64,000 bases of DNA from Phallusia mammillata. Taxonomy: Eukaryota; Chordata; Ascidiacea; Phlebobranchia; Ascidiidae. The position numbers and the translations under genes were made by a program. The stretch lies in contig QLIY01000072.1 of the NCBI GenBank assembly GCA_003260075.1, forward strand, positions 16,426 through 80,425, given 5' to 3'. The notes below the pieces were generated by a model. The model saw nothing but the letters and a program-made list of their open reading frames with translations, was not told the origin of the DNA and made no database searches. Positions 11,366-26,300 of this stretch are shown piece after piece (the stretch's first letter is position 1; each line of letters starts with the position of its first letter).

Positions 11366-14300
11366 ATGTCATTGAAAAGTAATTCGAACGTTCCAAACAT
11401 CTTAGCTCCGGTTGTACAGGGCGCATTTGCGCAAAAAGGAAATGTGCATGCCAGCCAGGCAAAAAGTGAGAGCTTGCCAACAACACCTTCCCATAACTCT
11501 CTGGTTGTTCCTTCGCCGGCAAAACATGGATCAGCACACTCCACACCATCTAAAGACGTAAGTTTTGTTTAAATGATGTTGTATTAAATTACGTTCACGC
11601 GAAATTCGAAAACTTCGAAATAATATGGTACAGGTATGTGCCTTCTGTTGAAAACAAATCTTATATTATATTATGCTTGTGGGACAAAATGATGGTTGTT
11701 TGTTTTGTCCTTTACTTGTTTTCAACCCCAGAATAGAAACAGACAAAGATTTCTATTGGATGTAGCCAAAAAAGTTGTGCTATTTTAAGTGTTCTTGCAT
11801 GGGCTCCGTTAAAGTGGGGTTGTCTGGTAAGTCAAGAAAGATTGCCGGTTCTGGTTGGTTGGTACGGTAGTTAAATAAACAGGTTTGATAGGGTGTTGAT
11901 TGGTGCTGAAGTTGTTTGACGAAAATTCGACGCAAGGTGTACAGGGCTTTAGCAAAGTTAATGCACAAACATTAGCATCTACACCAAAAACAGCCGAAAC
12001 AGGAGACATGGTGGATTTATTAGACGGTCTTACGTTTGGCCCAACGACAGTTAATGATGCCGTTACAGATGATTATTTTGCCCAGCATTTCTGGGTAAGT
12101 TTTTATCAACCACCTTGTGAAATCAATTTGAAGATTTGCGGATCTTACAATACTATTTCAATAAAAATGTGAATGTGGTTGAAAGCACAGTTTTTTTTAA
12201 ACAGAAACAGATCCTTTTCACAAAATTTAGAATATGGTTTGTGCTCAAAAGTTTATTGTCAGGTTATGGGGAATTATCGTAAAATATAGGGTCTTGAAAG
12301 TAAAATTTCCTGAGTCAATTTTAAAAACAAAGCTGTCCTAGCCACTGTTGTTTTGCATTTCATATAGCACAGAGTCACAGACCACTGTTTTCCTTTTACT
12401 CTTGAATTTGTAATGTTCATTCGTTGCGATATTATGTAACAAACGTTTGCTCCGCAAAAGAACTGACTAAATAGGTCAAGCGCATTAACAAAAACAAATG
12501 TCCTGCTTGAAATAACACTACCCAACCTTGAGCACAAGTCTGCAGAGTATGGCAGTTCCTGATCTGAGGCCTGCAGGACCAACATGTTTAGTGTGCATGG
12601 GTACAAGACCCCTAAGTTCGAGTGCCAATGTCTGTAGCTTTTCTACTAAACATGGATATATTGTTCAAAAAAAGCATTAACAGAAATTTAGTTATTCTGT
12701 ACAAAATCTTCATAATTTGTTTGTTGAAAACAATCCCCCATGGTTTCGCAATTAACACCAATTGTGAACATAGTCATTATAAATGTCTTTTTTGGGTTAG
12801 GTTGTGACAGTAAAGCAGGGGCGGGCAACTTCTCCAGTCGGCGGGCCTCATATGGGAAAATGAAGTACTTGGTGGGCTGGATTCCTGAATCGATACATTA
12901 ATCGCGTATTTATCCAGTGATTTAAAACCGATTTTTGACCACCTAAGCCAAATACATTCAAGAACATCACAAATACAATACAGTCCAAACAATCTAACTG
13001 ATATAACTAAACTTATTCACCACAACAAATTTAATGCATAAACCACAGACTTAGATACTGCTGAAACACTAACTAGGCTACACTTGTGGAAACAAAGGAA
13101 ACGCTGAAAGCAGGCCACACACTTGGTTGGCAGTTATGTCATAACAATGGACGTATGGTGCAATGGTAACAACAGTGGGAAAGTTTTGTGCTATTGGGGA
13201 CTGTCCGTTACAACTATAATTTGACATAGTAACCAAGTAGTGGGGGATTGCGGCAGACTGTGGCCGCGGGCCACATTATCATGTAAGACCTGAAACTGTC
13301 TGCGGGCCGTATGTTGCCTGCCCCTGCAGTAAAGGGTTGACAAAACTTTAGCAAAAATGTTCACCAACATGGCCCTTAACTTATAAATACTACACAAATA
13401 TAAATGAGTATGAAAACATTAAATTCAAACTTTTGTAGTTTGCTACTGACTTATATGCACAGAAACACTGGTGAAGATTTGTTGCCTTGTCATTCATATG
13501 CTATAATGTCAATCAACCCATCAGTTTCAGGACTATTCCTTAATGATAAGAATCCACTGCACCAAAATTAAACTTTCCTATTCGGGTGATGAATTCAATG
13601 CATCACACATACAAATTTGTTCTGTAGTGTATTGCAAGTTAAACATTACATAAACAGCTTTGTGCTATTTCAATATGTGTTGAAAGTCCATCTCATTTAC
13701 TTTCCTTCTGCCTTTTTTGTCATACATTCCAAGAAAACGGGTTGTGCTTAAAAGTCATCAAATTCAATGTATTTAAAGTTTATAAATTTACAATATAGCC
13801 TTAATGACAACTCTGTGACATTTGATTTTAATGAGGTATGTACTTCCAGCTAAAAACATCAAAACTTGACAGTGTAAGTTACTAGAAGTAGAAATCACAT
13901 TTATTGAATTTTATTGGTAGAACCAATCAGTTGCTATACAAAAAATCTGAAATAGAAGAAAAATTTTAATGCATGGTTTATCTATACATATATAATATAT
14001 GTTTTTAAAAAGAAACTGTTTGCATGTTAAAAGTTGTTTACAGATTTGCACTTGGTATAGACCCTGAAGCAATTTGTATACACAGTACCAAGTAGAATAA
14101 TTTCAAATCATTGGCAAGAAGGTTAAAAAAGCTTTGATTCTTACTCATTGGGATGTGCAAGATGAAATATTGACTGCCATTCCCTGAAAATTGAGTTTAA
14201 TGCTCTGGTTATGAAACTACTATTCTAGAAAAAAATGCAAAATAGTTTACCCCTACTTCTTTACAGTATCACTTGTGATTACCATAATACAGACTTGAGT

Positions 14301-17300
14301 CCATTATAACAAGCCTGAAAATAATCTATCAATTTGATCAACAGTGGTGAAAAAATCCATACAAACAATATAAAAACAAACTGTTTAAATTTCTAAGATG
14401 TATATATTTGATTTTGAGCATTTATGGATAGTCAGTCTGTTAAAAAAAGAAGGGTTGCAACATAACTTGAAAAAGCTATGATGATTGTGTGATTACACAT
14501 AGAACTGCACAAGGATAAGATAATTTTTGAAATTGAAATGTGCACCACTGATTTGCAAGAAAAAGTTTTGAAAAAAATAAAAAAAAGTTTGCTGTGCACC
14601 ACAGGGACAGCATCACAGACAGTTTTGGTCAATTGTATATTGACCAATCACATTGCATGAGGCAGAGCTTCTCTGTTGAGGTTAAGTGTACCCCATGCTT
14701 TGGAGATACTGAGCAAATAATATTTTGTCTAATGTGTTAAACTTGAGGTTAAACCTTCATCCTGTGGGTTTTAAATCACAACCTATAAATATACTGTTTA
14801 CACTGATTCCTGTTTATAGATTTCTTTAGAACTGTTTGGCAATTTTTAGAACTGTTTGGCAAATTGGGTCTCCCTATAACTGGGATTATATGTGTACATC
14901 GTCGGTGATACTAAAACACAATATAAAACCAGAAAACTATTCACTTTGAATATCTTTAATTTCCACACCAAATATCCTGATGACTAAAGATTGTGCTGTA
15001 TTATCTCAAAAAATCTTTTATGTTTTAGGGAGAAAAGAACCTTGGCTTCAGTGTTTTGTATCACAATATGAAACAAGGTCAAGCTGCTGTCAAATTTTTG
15101 CAAGAATTACTCAGAGAAAGGTGAGCTGTATATTTGTGTCATGGATTTTGTGTGTGTTTGTGAATGGATATCAATTCTCAGAATGCTGTTGTTTTATTGG
15201 TGAGACTGGTTACAAATATAAAACACATGTTCCTTAATGTTTTTATTCTGTATTTTTAGTGCAAGCACTGAAGATATTTATGCAAAGCATTTGACAAAAC
15301 TTGCTAAACAAGCATCAAATGTACCTGCTGTAGGGTAAGTACAGTAAAACACTGCTGCTTAAAATTGTGAACATTAATTTTCGTAAAAAAGTATTTTTGT
15401 TTGGTTTGGTAACATCATGTTGATTGCCTTATTTTAATTTATTAAACACAGGTTGTTTTTGTTGTTGTTGTGGTGGTATATCGGGGCTAATTCAATAGTT
15501 TTGGGTTGTTTAAGAAAAGTATTTTTCTTGTTTGGCAGTATTAATTCCCTTTTATACAAGACCATCAAATTACAAGCAGTTTAATCATGAAATGAATAGA
15601 CAGAAAGAATCAACAAACTCAACAAATGTATCCAATTACCAATACAAAAAATGCAAGCAGTGGTGTGAAGTATTTTTAGGAGGATTGTTTTTGTCATTGG
15701 TGGTATAATAATATTGATCATTGTTTCATGTTTGGTTTACCATTTTTGGCCATTTGGAAATATTTTTGATTTTTTGAAATGTGGGTTAAAAATGTGTGAG
15801 AAATTTGGAACACATGTTATTACCCAACTAATGTGTGTGATCTCATAAATAATTTATGAGGGGCTGGTATTTGTACAAGATGTTCATTCCTGTATCAGTC
15901 ATTCTTGCTATCAACTGTCTCTGGGCTATAACCATAACAAAACCTGTTAAATGATTTGGCACAGGCATAGTTTGAAGTAACCAACAAATCTGTACTGATG
16001 ACAATAGATAACTCTGAGTTGTCATTCCTTGAAGTAAAAAGCAATTTATTTCCATTTGCTCTGGATTGTATAACTTAAATCTTATGACATGTTTGTAATA
16101 TATACATATTGATAGCTGAAACAGATCAAGCCAAACACGTATTTTTGTTGTAACTTTTTTATTTTTCGAAATAGTTAAACTTTTTCATTGAAAAACATAC
16201 GATGACAGACCAATCGTTTGGTTGTACCTTAACATTTTTAAATCATTTTGGTGACTGGTATGCTTCATAACATGTATGTCAAGACTAAGAACAAATTTGC
16301 AGGTTACACTAAACATATTTTTTTCATTAAATTTGTTTTTAGTTATTTTTTAAGTTTGTTTCATTTGTACCTAAGCCAAGACAATAATGTAAAAAAAAAA
16401 CAGTTTCATAAAAACTGAAACTTGCCAAACTATTTTAAGTTTTTCTTTTTGTGCAGGACATTTGCACCTATGTTTGAGATCGTGAAAGTCATGGCAGAGA
16501 AACTGTCAAGTTGCCATGTTGATGTTGTAATTAAACTTCATGATGTTATTAAGGAGTTGGCCAAATATCTTGATGAACAGAAAGGAAAACATAAACAGGT
16601 AAAACGATATATGTATGCAACAGATTTTCGCAAAAAAAAGTTTTGTTTCCTATATCCCATTTGATATAATTTTTAAGCCAATCTAATTTTTAAGCTTTTG
16701 GTTGCAAGTAATACTTGCTGGAAATGGGTGGGAAGTTTTATTGCTTTTCTGTCATAAAGGAATTTAGTTTAAACAGCTGTTGTTTTCTGATAAATTAACC
16801 TTAAGATATTGTCTTAGGTCAAAGATGAATTAGGTGGTACAGCAGATGCACTGAGTTTAGTACAATCCACTACAAATGCACTTAAAAGAAGCAAGGAAAA
16901 GTATCACCAACAATGTTCAGAAGCTGAACGACTAAAGAAATCAGGTGGACTTAACAAAGACATTGAAAAGGTAGAGATCTCTGTTACAATGTGGTTTGAT
17001 TTTCTCGTGGTTTTACTCCAATGCTGCACAACCTTTTCGCCTTGTCCGCTACATCGAAAGTTCTAACTTCCCATGTAAAATAATAAATCTCATAGGGTGG
17101 TACTAAATACCGCATGTGACCACATGGTATTCTGCTTAGAATATTGCAGCCCTAACAGGGTAAATTAAAGCAGATTCTAGTATTATTGCAATTACAAACC
17201 CGCACCCAATCCGAATAGCTTGTCAGCACTTTTGAAAGTCCACAAAATTATAATTTTCAAAAAAGCATATTCAAGTCCTTTACAACTTCCTGCCGTGTGA

Positions 17301-20300
17301 TAACATGCGGTCACATGCAGTATCATGCGGTATTTACCAAGGAATCTTATACCTTCCAGATCAAACCAAACTAATTTCAGAAGTCGAATATAAAAAAGCG
17401 TTTTATTGCCAGTGCTTATTTCAATATACATGTAAGCAGAACATAACTCTGCATGGGCGGCCACATGGTGGTACACTCCTGATTTAGTCCTCAGCTTTCA
17501 TTTTAAACAAAAGTGTTGTTTTTTTCATTTTTTTGTGTAAATTGGTAAGGTTCGGTTTCTATTTAGTTGCATATAGATTACTGACTAAATAAATATAACA
17601 ACTTAAACAATTACCCCTATGGCTCACCCCTATTAGATTGCATGCAAACTTTGTCATATCATATGACCTAATTATACTAAATGATCATTTGATTGATGAT
17701 TTTAGGCCGAAGCAAAGTCAAAAAAATGTGGCGAAGAGTATAAACACTTGGTAGAAAAATATTCTAATGTGCGAAGTGACTTTGAACAGAAAATGACAGA
17801 AAGTGCAAAGGTACAATCTTTCATTTTTATACCAATAACAGTGGGTTTGTCCTAACCGCTGGTCAATGTATATGCTTTAAACAATGTTATGTGTAGAGAC
17901 TGGTTGTTGTTTGCATTATTGTTGCCAAATAAATATTCTTGTGCAACTTTGAACAAGGTTTAATATTGGAAATACACTTGTGTTTTTAATTTGTAGTTAT
18001 ACAATACTAGTATGTCATCAAGTTAATAACTACTGGACCCAACTTTCTTAATTGTCTGTTTATCTTTATTCCCTACTTCTTTGTTTGAAGTTTGAAGATA
18101 AGTAAACATAACATAGTTTAAAGGCTGGGTTGCCCTCTGTTTGTGCAGAACAGAGTTGCTAATTCTTTTGTTTATATTCCTGGCTGTATAGAGGTTTCAA
18201 GATGTTGAAGAAGCACATTTAAAACATATGAAGTCTGTGCTGGAGTCTTATATACTATCATACGAAAATGCCAATGTACTTATAAATCAGGTGTGTATTT
18301 TTATGATTACAATAGTTCACTTGAATAAGTATGAGTGTAACTACATTTTTGTGGTTACCAATAAACTTGTTGTTGTCATGACCTTGAAGTAAATTGACTC
18401 AGACACACTGTTTGTTTTTAGGTTCACCAGGAGTTCAGACGGCAGGTCAATGAACATTCTGCCGATATGTTAGTGAAACAATACAGTGAGGCCAAGGGTA
18501 CTGGACCTGAAAAACCAGGTGTTTGCTTTTTTCCTTAGAAATATATTCTTGTTTTCCTGGTACTATTTTTTTGTAAAATTATAATCCTTAGAAAAATATT
18601 TAAAGCAAATATATTATCAACAAAAGTGATATTTTAATAATCTTTATAACCGCTGTCAATCATAATTTGAATTTTAAAATTTTGTTTTGTTTGTTTTTTA
18701 CATAAGTTTAATAATGAATATAATTGCCTGAATAGATGCAAAAAGTGACATGCTTTTTATTCAAACAATTTCTGCAAATTTTGTGCATGGTATTTTTTAT
18801 ACTACTTATCCTACAATAGTAACAAAAATACCTACAATAGTTAAGTACAAACATCCCAGTTTCTATAAAATTTCAGTGAAACTCTGCATAAGAGCACTTT
18901 GATTCTCAGAAGTGTTCTAATTTGTTTTTATTTTATCGAAGGCCCCATTGTTTTTGAGGAGTGTGACCTTAGTTCGGTCATTGTTGACACTCCAGTCAAT
19001 GGAAGCACACCAGATGAAACAATCTCGGCTCCTCCAAACAAGTCAAGTAGACGTCCAATCGGTCTGCCGTTTCGCAGAAAAAAGGCTCCAAGTCGAAAAG
19101 CTGCAAAGGATACCATCAGTGCTGGAAGCAAGGAGACAGACAGAGATGCTGAGTCAATGTAAGGCATATTTTGTATGTAAATTTTTTTTGTAATTAACAG
19201 CTTCAATAATGATTCAAGTATATCCTATAACAGGGATGTCAAACATGCGGCCCGCGGGCTGCATGCGGCTCCTAAAGAGTTTTTGTGCGGCCCCCGAAGT
19301 AATTTCTAGAAGTTATGTACTTTACTCAGGCGAGATACCCTGTCATCCCAGCGAGTTCACACGATACAATCCCTGTCTATTAGTGGTATATATTAGCGCT
19401 TTAATGGGTTAATTGAAATAACCCATCTTTAGAATCTACAATTGTGATTGTTCCATCATTGTACGCCAAAATTGTTTTCACACAAACCAATCAAGCACAG
19501 TTGATTCTTTCACTTTGCTACACTGTATGTCTGTTTGTTATTTATTAAAATATTGTTTTTTAATGCAGTTAATGGAATTAATGAATCTTTTACTTTATAA
19601 TCATGCAATTTTGTTGTTGTCATGTTACACTGTAAAAATTGTTTGGACAGTGTGGCCCCTTGACTTACTTGGAAGTCTGTTTTTGGCCTTTTAAAGTGGT
19701 TTGAGTTTGACACCCCTGTCCTATAATACTATTATGTTCTATCCTGGTTAATTAACATATATGAGTCTTTGATGCATTTTCACATCAGTCTACTACAACA
19801 AACCTACAACTATATGGGGTTTTAACTAGAGGCTATACTTTATTATTTGACTGTTTATTCTCAACATGTATTTATGGATATCTATCCATGCTTATTAGAG
19901 ATGTAGAAATGTGAAATACTATTTTTGTTCTTCCAGCGAGTCACCAGACAAAGACAGCAGTGTGGTAAGTGAATTTAGGGAATTTCATTTTTTGAACATA
20001 CACAATGACATGCATGAAATATACTTTGTAGTTTATTTATACATTTGCAATTACAGAAAATTGATGATGAAGGCTACACAATTCGCCCTGAAACCCCCAA
20101 GGCAAGTCAGACCTACAGTTTACTGGTTGTAAAACGAACATCCTAAATAAAAAACACCAGCCATAATTTATGGTTTTTGTCATTACCTGTCTGAATCTAT
20201 TTATAGAATACCAAGGACAGCTGGGGTCTTGACTCTGATTCTGACTCCGACTCTGATTCTGATGATTATGCAGCCCGTAAAATTCATGTGAAAATCAATC

Positions 20301-23300
20301 CCAAAGATGAGGTACATTGAATCACCTTGTTCTTGACTAAAACTAAAACTGTCATGAAACTTCTGGAAAGTTATGCCACAACCTCTTGAGATGCTTGTGG
20401 TAAACTGTGTACATGCCATTGTGATGATTTGATTATTCTGCATTTTAAACAACAACTTTATTTGGAAGCTCATAACTGCTGCCATTTCTTATTTTTCTCG
20501 AACATTATTCTGATTGTATTTAATTTATAGCTACCCAAATATCATGTAAATATCTTTATTAAAAAAGCTTAAAGGGTACTTCATGTATGTTTGATATAAT
20601 TTTTAACTTTCTAAAAAAAATGTATGTGCACATTTTGTAATACTTCATTGAAATTGTTTTTGTTTGGAAGACTGTTGCTGAATCAGCAGGGAGTGACATG
20701 GAAACCTTAAATGCCATCACCAAAAACTTAACATTGAATTCACCAACACCTCTTGTAAGTAATGTAGTGTCAATCCAAATCAAATCATGCTTAATGTTTG
20801 CTGCATAAACCACTAGGATATGTGTATAATTGTAGACATTGTTTACATGCTTACTTTAGCGGAATGTCTATGTATTCAACAGCCCAGTAAGTTGTTCGTG
20901 CTACCTTGTTGTTGTTGTTGTAAACTGTGTTTTTTGTATTAATGGAGGTAAAATGTTCAAAGAGTTAAATTACTGAGTTAAAAGAACTGAACATCCTTTG
21001 TTTGCCGATATCATCAACTGTGTTATAAACTACAACCTTTTTCTTTCTTTCAGGGAGGAAAAAGATTGTCACGTAAGTGTGTTTAACCCTATTTCTATAT
21101 TTTTATATTTTTGTAAGCAATGTTTTAACTTCTGTTTTTTTTATTCGAAAATTTTTGATGGTGGTTTGAATTCAGGTCGCAGATCAGAGTGCAAGAAACA
21201 ATCACACCCTCCTGCTATAGCTCCACGCAGGCAGATCAATTCCTTGTCAGATGGTGCAGAGAACAGTGACAATAGCCAGGACTTAGCAACCAGAGTTAGC
21301 CACCAGTCTGTAAATGATGCCTTTGTCCCATCACCACGAAGTACACCAGTAAAATTAAGAAAATCCAGACCTGTTCAGCTCTCTGGTGCAGCAAAAGTTC
21401 TTCCTGTTCAAATTCGATCTGCTGACAACAGCCCATCGTCATCTCCAGCTAAACCTGTGCCCAAACCTCGTCTTTCTATTACTGAATCTTCATTGAAATT
21501 ACTTGCACCTAAACTTACTGAAAACAGGTTTTCAACAATGTTTGTGCCATTTGATGTTCAACAAGAGCAAAAAGAGAGCTCGAAAAGTCACCCTGTCGCT
21601 AGACCCCGTATGCAAATTCCTGAAGCAATTCGAGAAACCTCTGAGAACAGCTCAACGGATACCAGAAGTTTGAATGATATACAAAGAAAACGTTCATTTA
21701 TTAGTGCTAAGTCTGACCGCTCAAGACATGGCCAATCCAAATCGGATTTAAATGTTTCACTTCGCTATCTGGTCGAATCAACAGAGATTTCTGCCTCATC
21801 ATCTTTAGGTAGTCATACCGCTTCGGAAGATAGTGAAACAGTTGGTGGTTGGGTTTCATTTGGTGAAGACAATGCCAAGACAGATGTTGAGCATGGTAGT
21901 TTTTGAGGATGTTTTCAGTATATTTTATTTATTTTTCGATATGCAAGAGGGCATGACAGTTTTGATTAAGATATATGTTCAAGTGAGGTTTCAGTTGTTT
22001 TTGTTTCAGTTACAAAGACTTACAAGTGTTTGGATGTGCATTTTACTAATGATGATTATGTTAAATCTAAAATGGTTTGTGGAACAACAGAGATGATCCT
22101 TTATTTCTGTTTTTGCATGAGTGTGCTAAAATCAAGATCTTTAAGTTTGGTGTCAAGTGATTTTTCAACTATGATTTAGAATTTAAAAAAAGTTCCTAAG
22201 AAGTAAAACAGTTTTTAATTTACAGCCAACTACAACAATACCACCAAGCAAAAAACTGTCCCAGAAAAATCGTAAGCATGTGACCTTATTACTGAGTTTG
22301 ACCATTTCATTTATTGATAAATCATTACCTTTATTACCTTCAAAGTGAAAAGTCGTTAAGTGATGAGCTGATGGACTTGTTTGGAAACAACACCCCTGTT
22401 GCAAACAACAAAACAGCCCCATTGATTGGAAGCACCAACACTACAGACACCCTGGCAGGACTGTTTGCTTCCAAACCTGAGTCACCCGCCACTTCTGCCA
22501 AGAATGACCACCTTACAACTTCAACTTTGCCTCAATCTTCTTCAAACGTGTCACTAAACAACCTTTTTATAATGCCTGGTAGGTCATGTGTTTCTTAGTC
22601 ACTACCGCTTACTAAGTACACCTATGAAATTATCATCTTTTAAGTTACAAATAAAAGTTACTAATTTATTGTATCTTGTGAAGTCGACAGAACACAATTT
22701 CAATAAAAGAGCACTTTACTCAAAAATTAATGAAATATGACCAGTTCTAAGTACATTTATGATATTGTTTCTAGTTTACATTTTTTTTTCAGTTTAACAA
22801 GGGTAATGTAATTTGGCAAATGATTAATGTATAAATGTTTTATTGCTATATCGCTTGTTACAGCTGAAAAGGAAGAAACATCAATTGGATCGCAAGGCAA
22901 CGGTCCAATGACACCAGTATTTGAACCAGTTGACACAGTTGAGTCAACAAGACCAACTGAGTTGTCTTTGACCACCCCATACAGCAGACCTTCCAAAGGT
23001 ATATTGGATGCAGATATAAAGTGTCTTCACCTAAATTATTCCTGAATTACATTTGGTTAATAGTTAAAAAGTCTTTATAAGTTAATAATCAACAGATTTA
23101 ACTTTTTCAATCTGCACAACTTGTCTGTTATTGACTATAAAATATAGTTTCATTTGTGTAACAGCTGCCTTTCATGATATAATGAAGGACATTTTGACAT
23201 TACCACTGCAATATAACACTCTCTCTCTGTCTATACATTATCTATTTTTAACCTAAACTCTGATTCAAGTGCTACCGACTTTAAAGTGGCCAAACATGTT

Positions 23301-26300
23301 TTTTTCAGCAACCACACCATCAGCCCCACTGGCATCTTCAGAGAGTTGGTCATCACTTTCATCTGTTGGTGGAACTACACCAATGGACAGCTTTGCATCA
23401 TCAAGGGGGCCAAGTCCTTTAACATTAATGCACGGAGATCCGATACCAATAGCTGTTGCCTTCACTGAGACTGTCAATGCCTACTTCAAAGGGGCTGATG
23501 AACAAAGGTACTGAAACATTGTTAAACAAACCTAGTTTAAAAAGCCATACCTATGCGAGGGTATATTTGCAAATGGTGATAGTGATGGGACGATACCAGG
23601 TTTTGAAGCGAGTACCGAGTACGAGTACCACATGTATATACCTTCGATACTGAGTACTTAAGTGTAGTGTTGTACTTAGTTGTATATCACTGCCTAATTT
23701 ATCTGCCATGGACAGTCGTGCACACTCACATGCAGAAAAATGTAATCTTCCATGTGATAGCGAAAAAGATATACGTAAACTGGCGGAACTTTTTTCAATT
23801 TTGTGCTGTCCGAAGCAATTATTGGCATAACGTTGCCTGTATTCTTATGGTAAAAATCGGCCTTCGGTACTCGCACGTTGGTATCGAAAACTGAGATAAA
23901 ATATTTTGATACCGCGTACGAGTATCGATACCATTGAAATCTTTCGATACTGATGGTACCGGGTACTCGTCCCTTCACCAAAATGGTGTATCACTTTGAG
24001 ATGTTTGTGAAATATTAATAGGCAATTTTTACTACATATCTTATTTAACCGTTATTGTTTTGCCAAATGTGAAGTGATTTAGATTAAGTCATAGAGCAAT
24101 ATTGTTTGTTTTAGATCTAGTAATATTTGGAAAGTTTCTTTGTAATTATTTTTTTGTCTGTCTGGTGCTAAATGCACTTACAGTTGTTTTGAAAGTCTTG
24201 TTGATGCCAGTTGGAGTTACAACTTATTGTTGTTGAACAAATGTGTTGGCACCTTCCAAAGTGGTAAGTATTAAACAATTTCTGGTTTGCAGATGCATGG
24301 TAAAAATTGGTGGTGAGATGCAAATGTCTTTTCCCGCTGGTATTGTTCGAGCTTTCACGTCCAATCCTAACCCTGCTGTTCTGAGCTTCAAGATCAAGGG
24401 ATGTCCCAATGTACATGATTTTACCCCTAACCCCAATTTACTTTTCCTGTGAGTATGTATTGGTGTAAAGTGGCTTCTTAAGGTCAAGCACTTTCATGTT
24501 TATTGATTGATTAGTTTCACCACTCAGAAGCATAAGCATAGGTTATTGAGTTTGGAATTTGTTTGCAAAAAGATTAAGTGCAAACGAAGAACATAACAAT
24601 CATAAATAAGACCATGGATAATGTTCAAAATGATTTGTGATGTTTAAGTATGTTTTTGTGTTTAGTGACAATTCCCAATCAGAATCAAGCCAGCAAAGTT
24701 TTTGGTTTAACATGTCTGCATTGACATCACATGTAAAGAAGATGGCAGATTCGAATCCCAATTCACCGTATTATAACATACAAATATTGACATATCAGGT
24801 ATGATGTAAAGATAACTAAAATATGGTGTGGGAATGGTCTGTTTTATGACAATACTACTTTCTGTTTTAAATGTGCTAAATGTTACCATCATAAAGGAAT
24901 GCTTAGTGCATTCTAGTTAAATATTTGGCAACAAATGCAACAGTATCTGTCACTTGTTCAAACATTGTTAGCTTTATGTCATGTATGCACAAACATTCCA
25001 ATGATGCATTTGTAAATGTCCTGCACATATCTTTATCACTACATGTAATGTTTGTTTAAATGCAACTGCTATTGTTCATTCTGCCTATTCACGTTTAAGA
25101 AAATAACCCATTACCATACTTTCAGTTTTTGAGTGTTGTTGATCCTGTACTATGTTTTTATGCACATTTAGATTAAAAAAACTTTTAATTTATTGCAGAT
25201 GAGTTCTCAGTCAGGCTACGACATGGTTCCCCTTCACGTTTCAAGTTTTTGGCAGTGCGAGTCAGATTACACAGACATTCGAATCACTTATAAGTATGTT
25301 AAGCAACATGATGCAAATGAACAAACTAAAGGGTATCATTAGCTAAAAAATATAAATTTCAATTTGGCAGTAAAAAAAAACAAGGCCAAACCTGTTGAAA
25401 ATATGACCACCGCGTTTATATACATCAATGATTTTTGGATCATTGCTCTGAGAAACAATTATTAAAATAACTTTGTAATACATAACACGAGCTAGGTCAA
25501 AATGAATATATTGCCTCTGCCTAAATAGGTGGCTAGAGAACGCTGGTCAGATCACTATGCAGCACCTCATTGTACTTACCATGACGCACGTGCTCATTTT
25601 CTTCTGTGAAAATTACAGGTACAACAATAAATGCACAAACGCACCGTTAAAGAACGTCAACGTGTTGGTACCTGTCGAAGGATCAGTTACAAATGTTCAG
25701 TCAGAACCACAAGCAACATGGTAAGAGAAGCATTTATTTTGTTTGCTATGGCGCTTTTTGGCCAAAACTGACCGTGTGTATTTTCATGCAAATTTATTGA
25801 TACATATTGATAACCAAAATGATTGGTGTTAGCAGTTACTGAATGGTTTGATCAGGTTGCCGCCGTCAATTGCTATAATGAAAGTGTTAAAGCTTGTCCC
25901 CTGTTAGCATTTTTCCGGTTACACAATGGTGCAAACGCCCCCCCCCCTTTTGGCCAAAACTGACCGTGTGTATTTTCATGCAAATTTATTGATACCTGTT
26001 GATAACCAAAATGATTGGTGTTAACAGTTACTGAATGGTTTGATCAGGTTGCCGCCGTCAATTGCTATGAATCATTCTGGCCGAAAATAGGCCAACCTGG
26101 CAACCCTGGCTATGATGAAAGTGTTAAAGCTTGTCCCCTGTTAGCATTTTTCCGGGTACACAATGGTGTAAAATTAACCCCTCTTTCTCTTCAATACATG
26201 TCCATGTAAACTTGGCCATTAATAAGCGGAAAGAGGCCAGATTTCATTAATGCAAATTTTTTTAACGGAAAGGGATTTTGACATATTTTGGGGAAATTAT

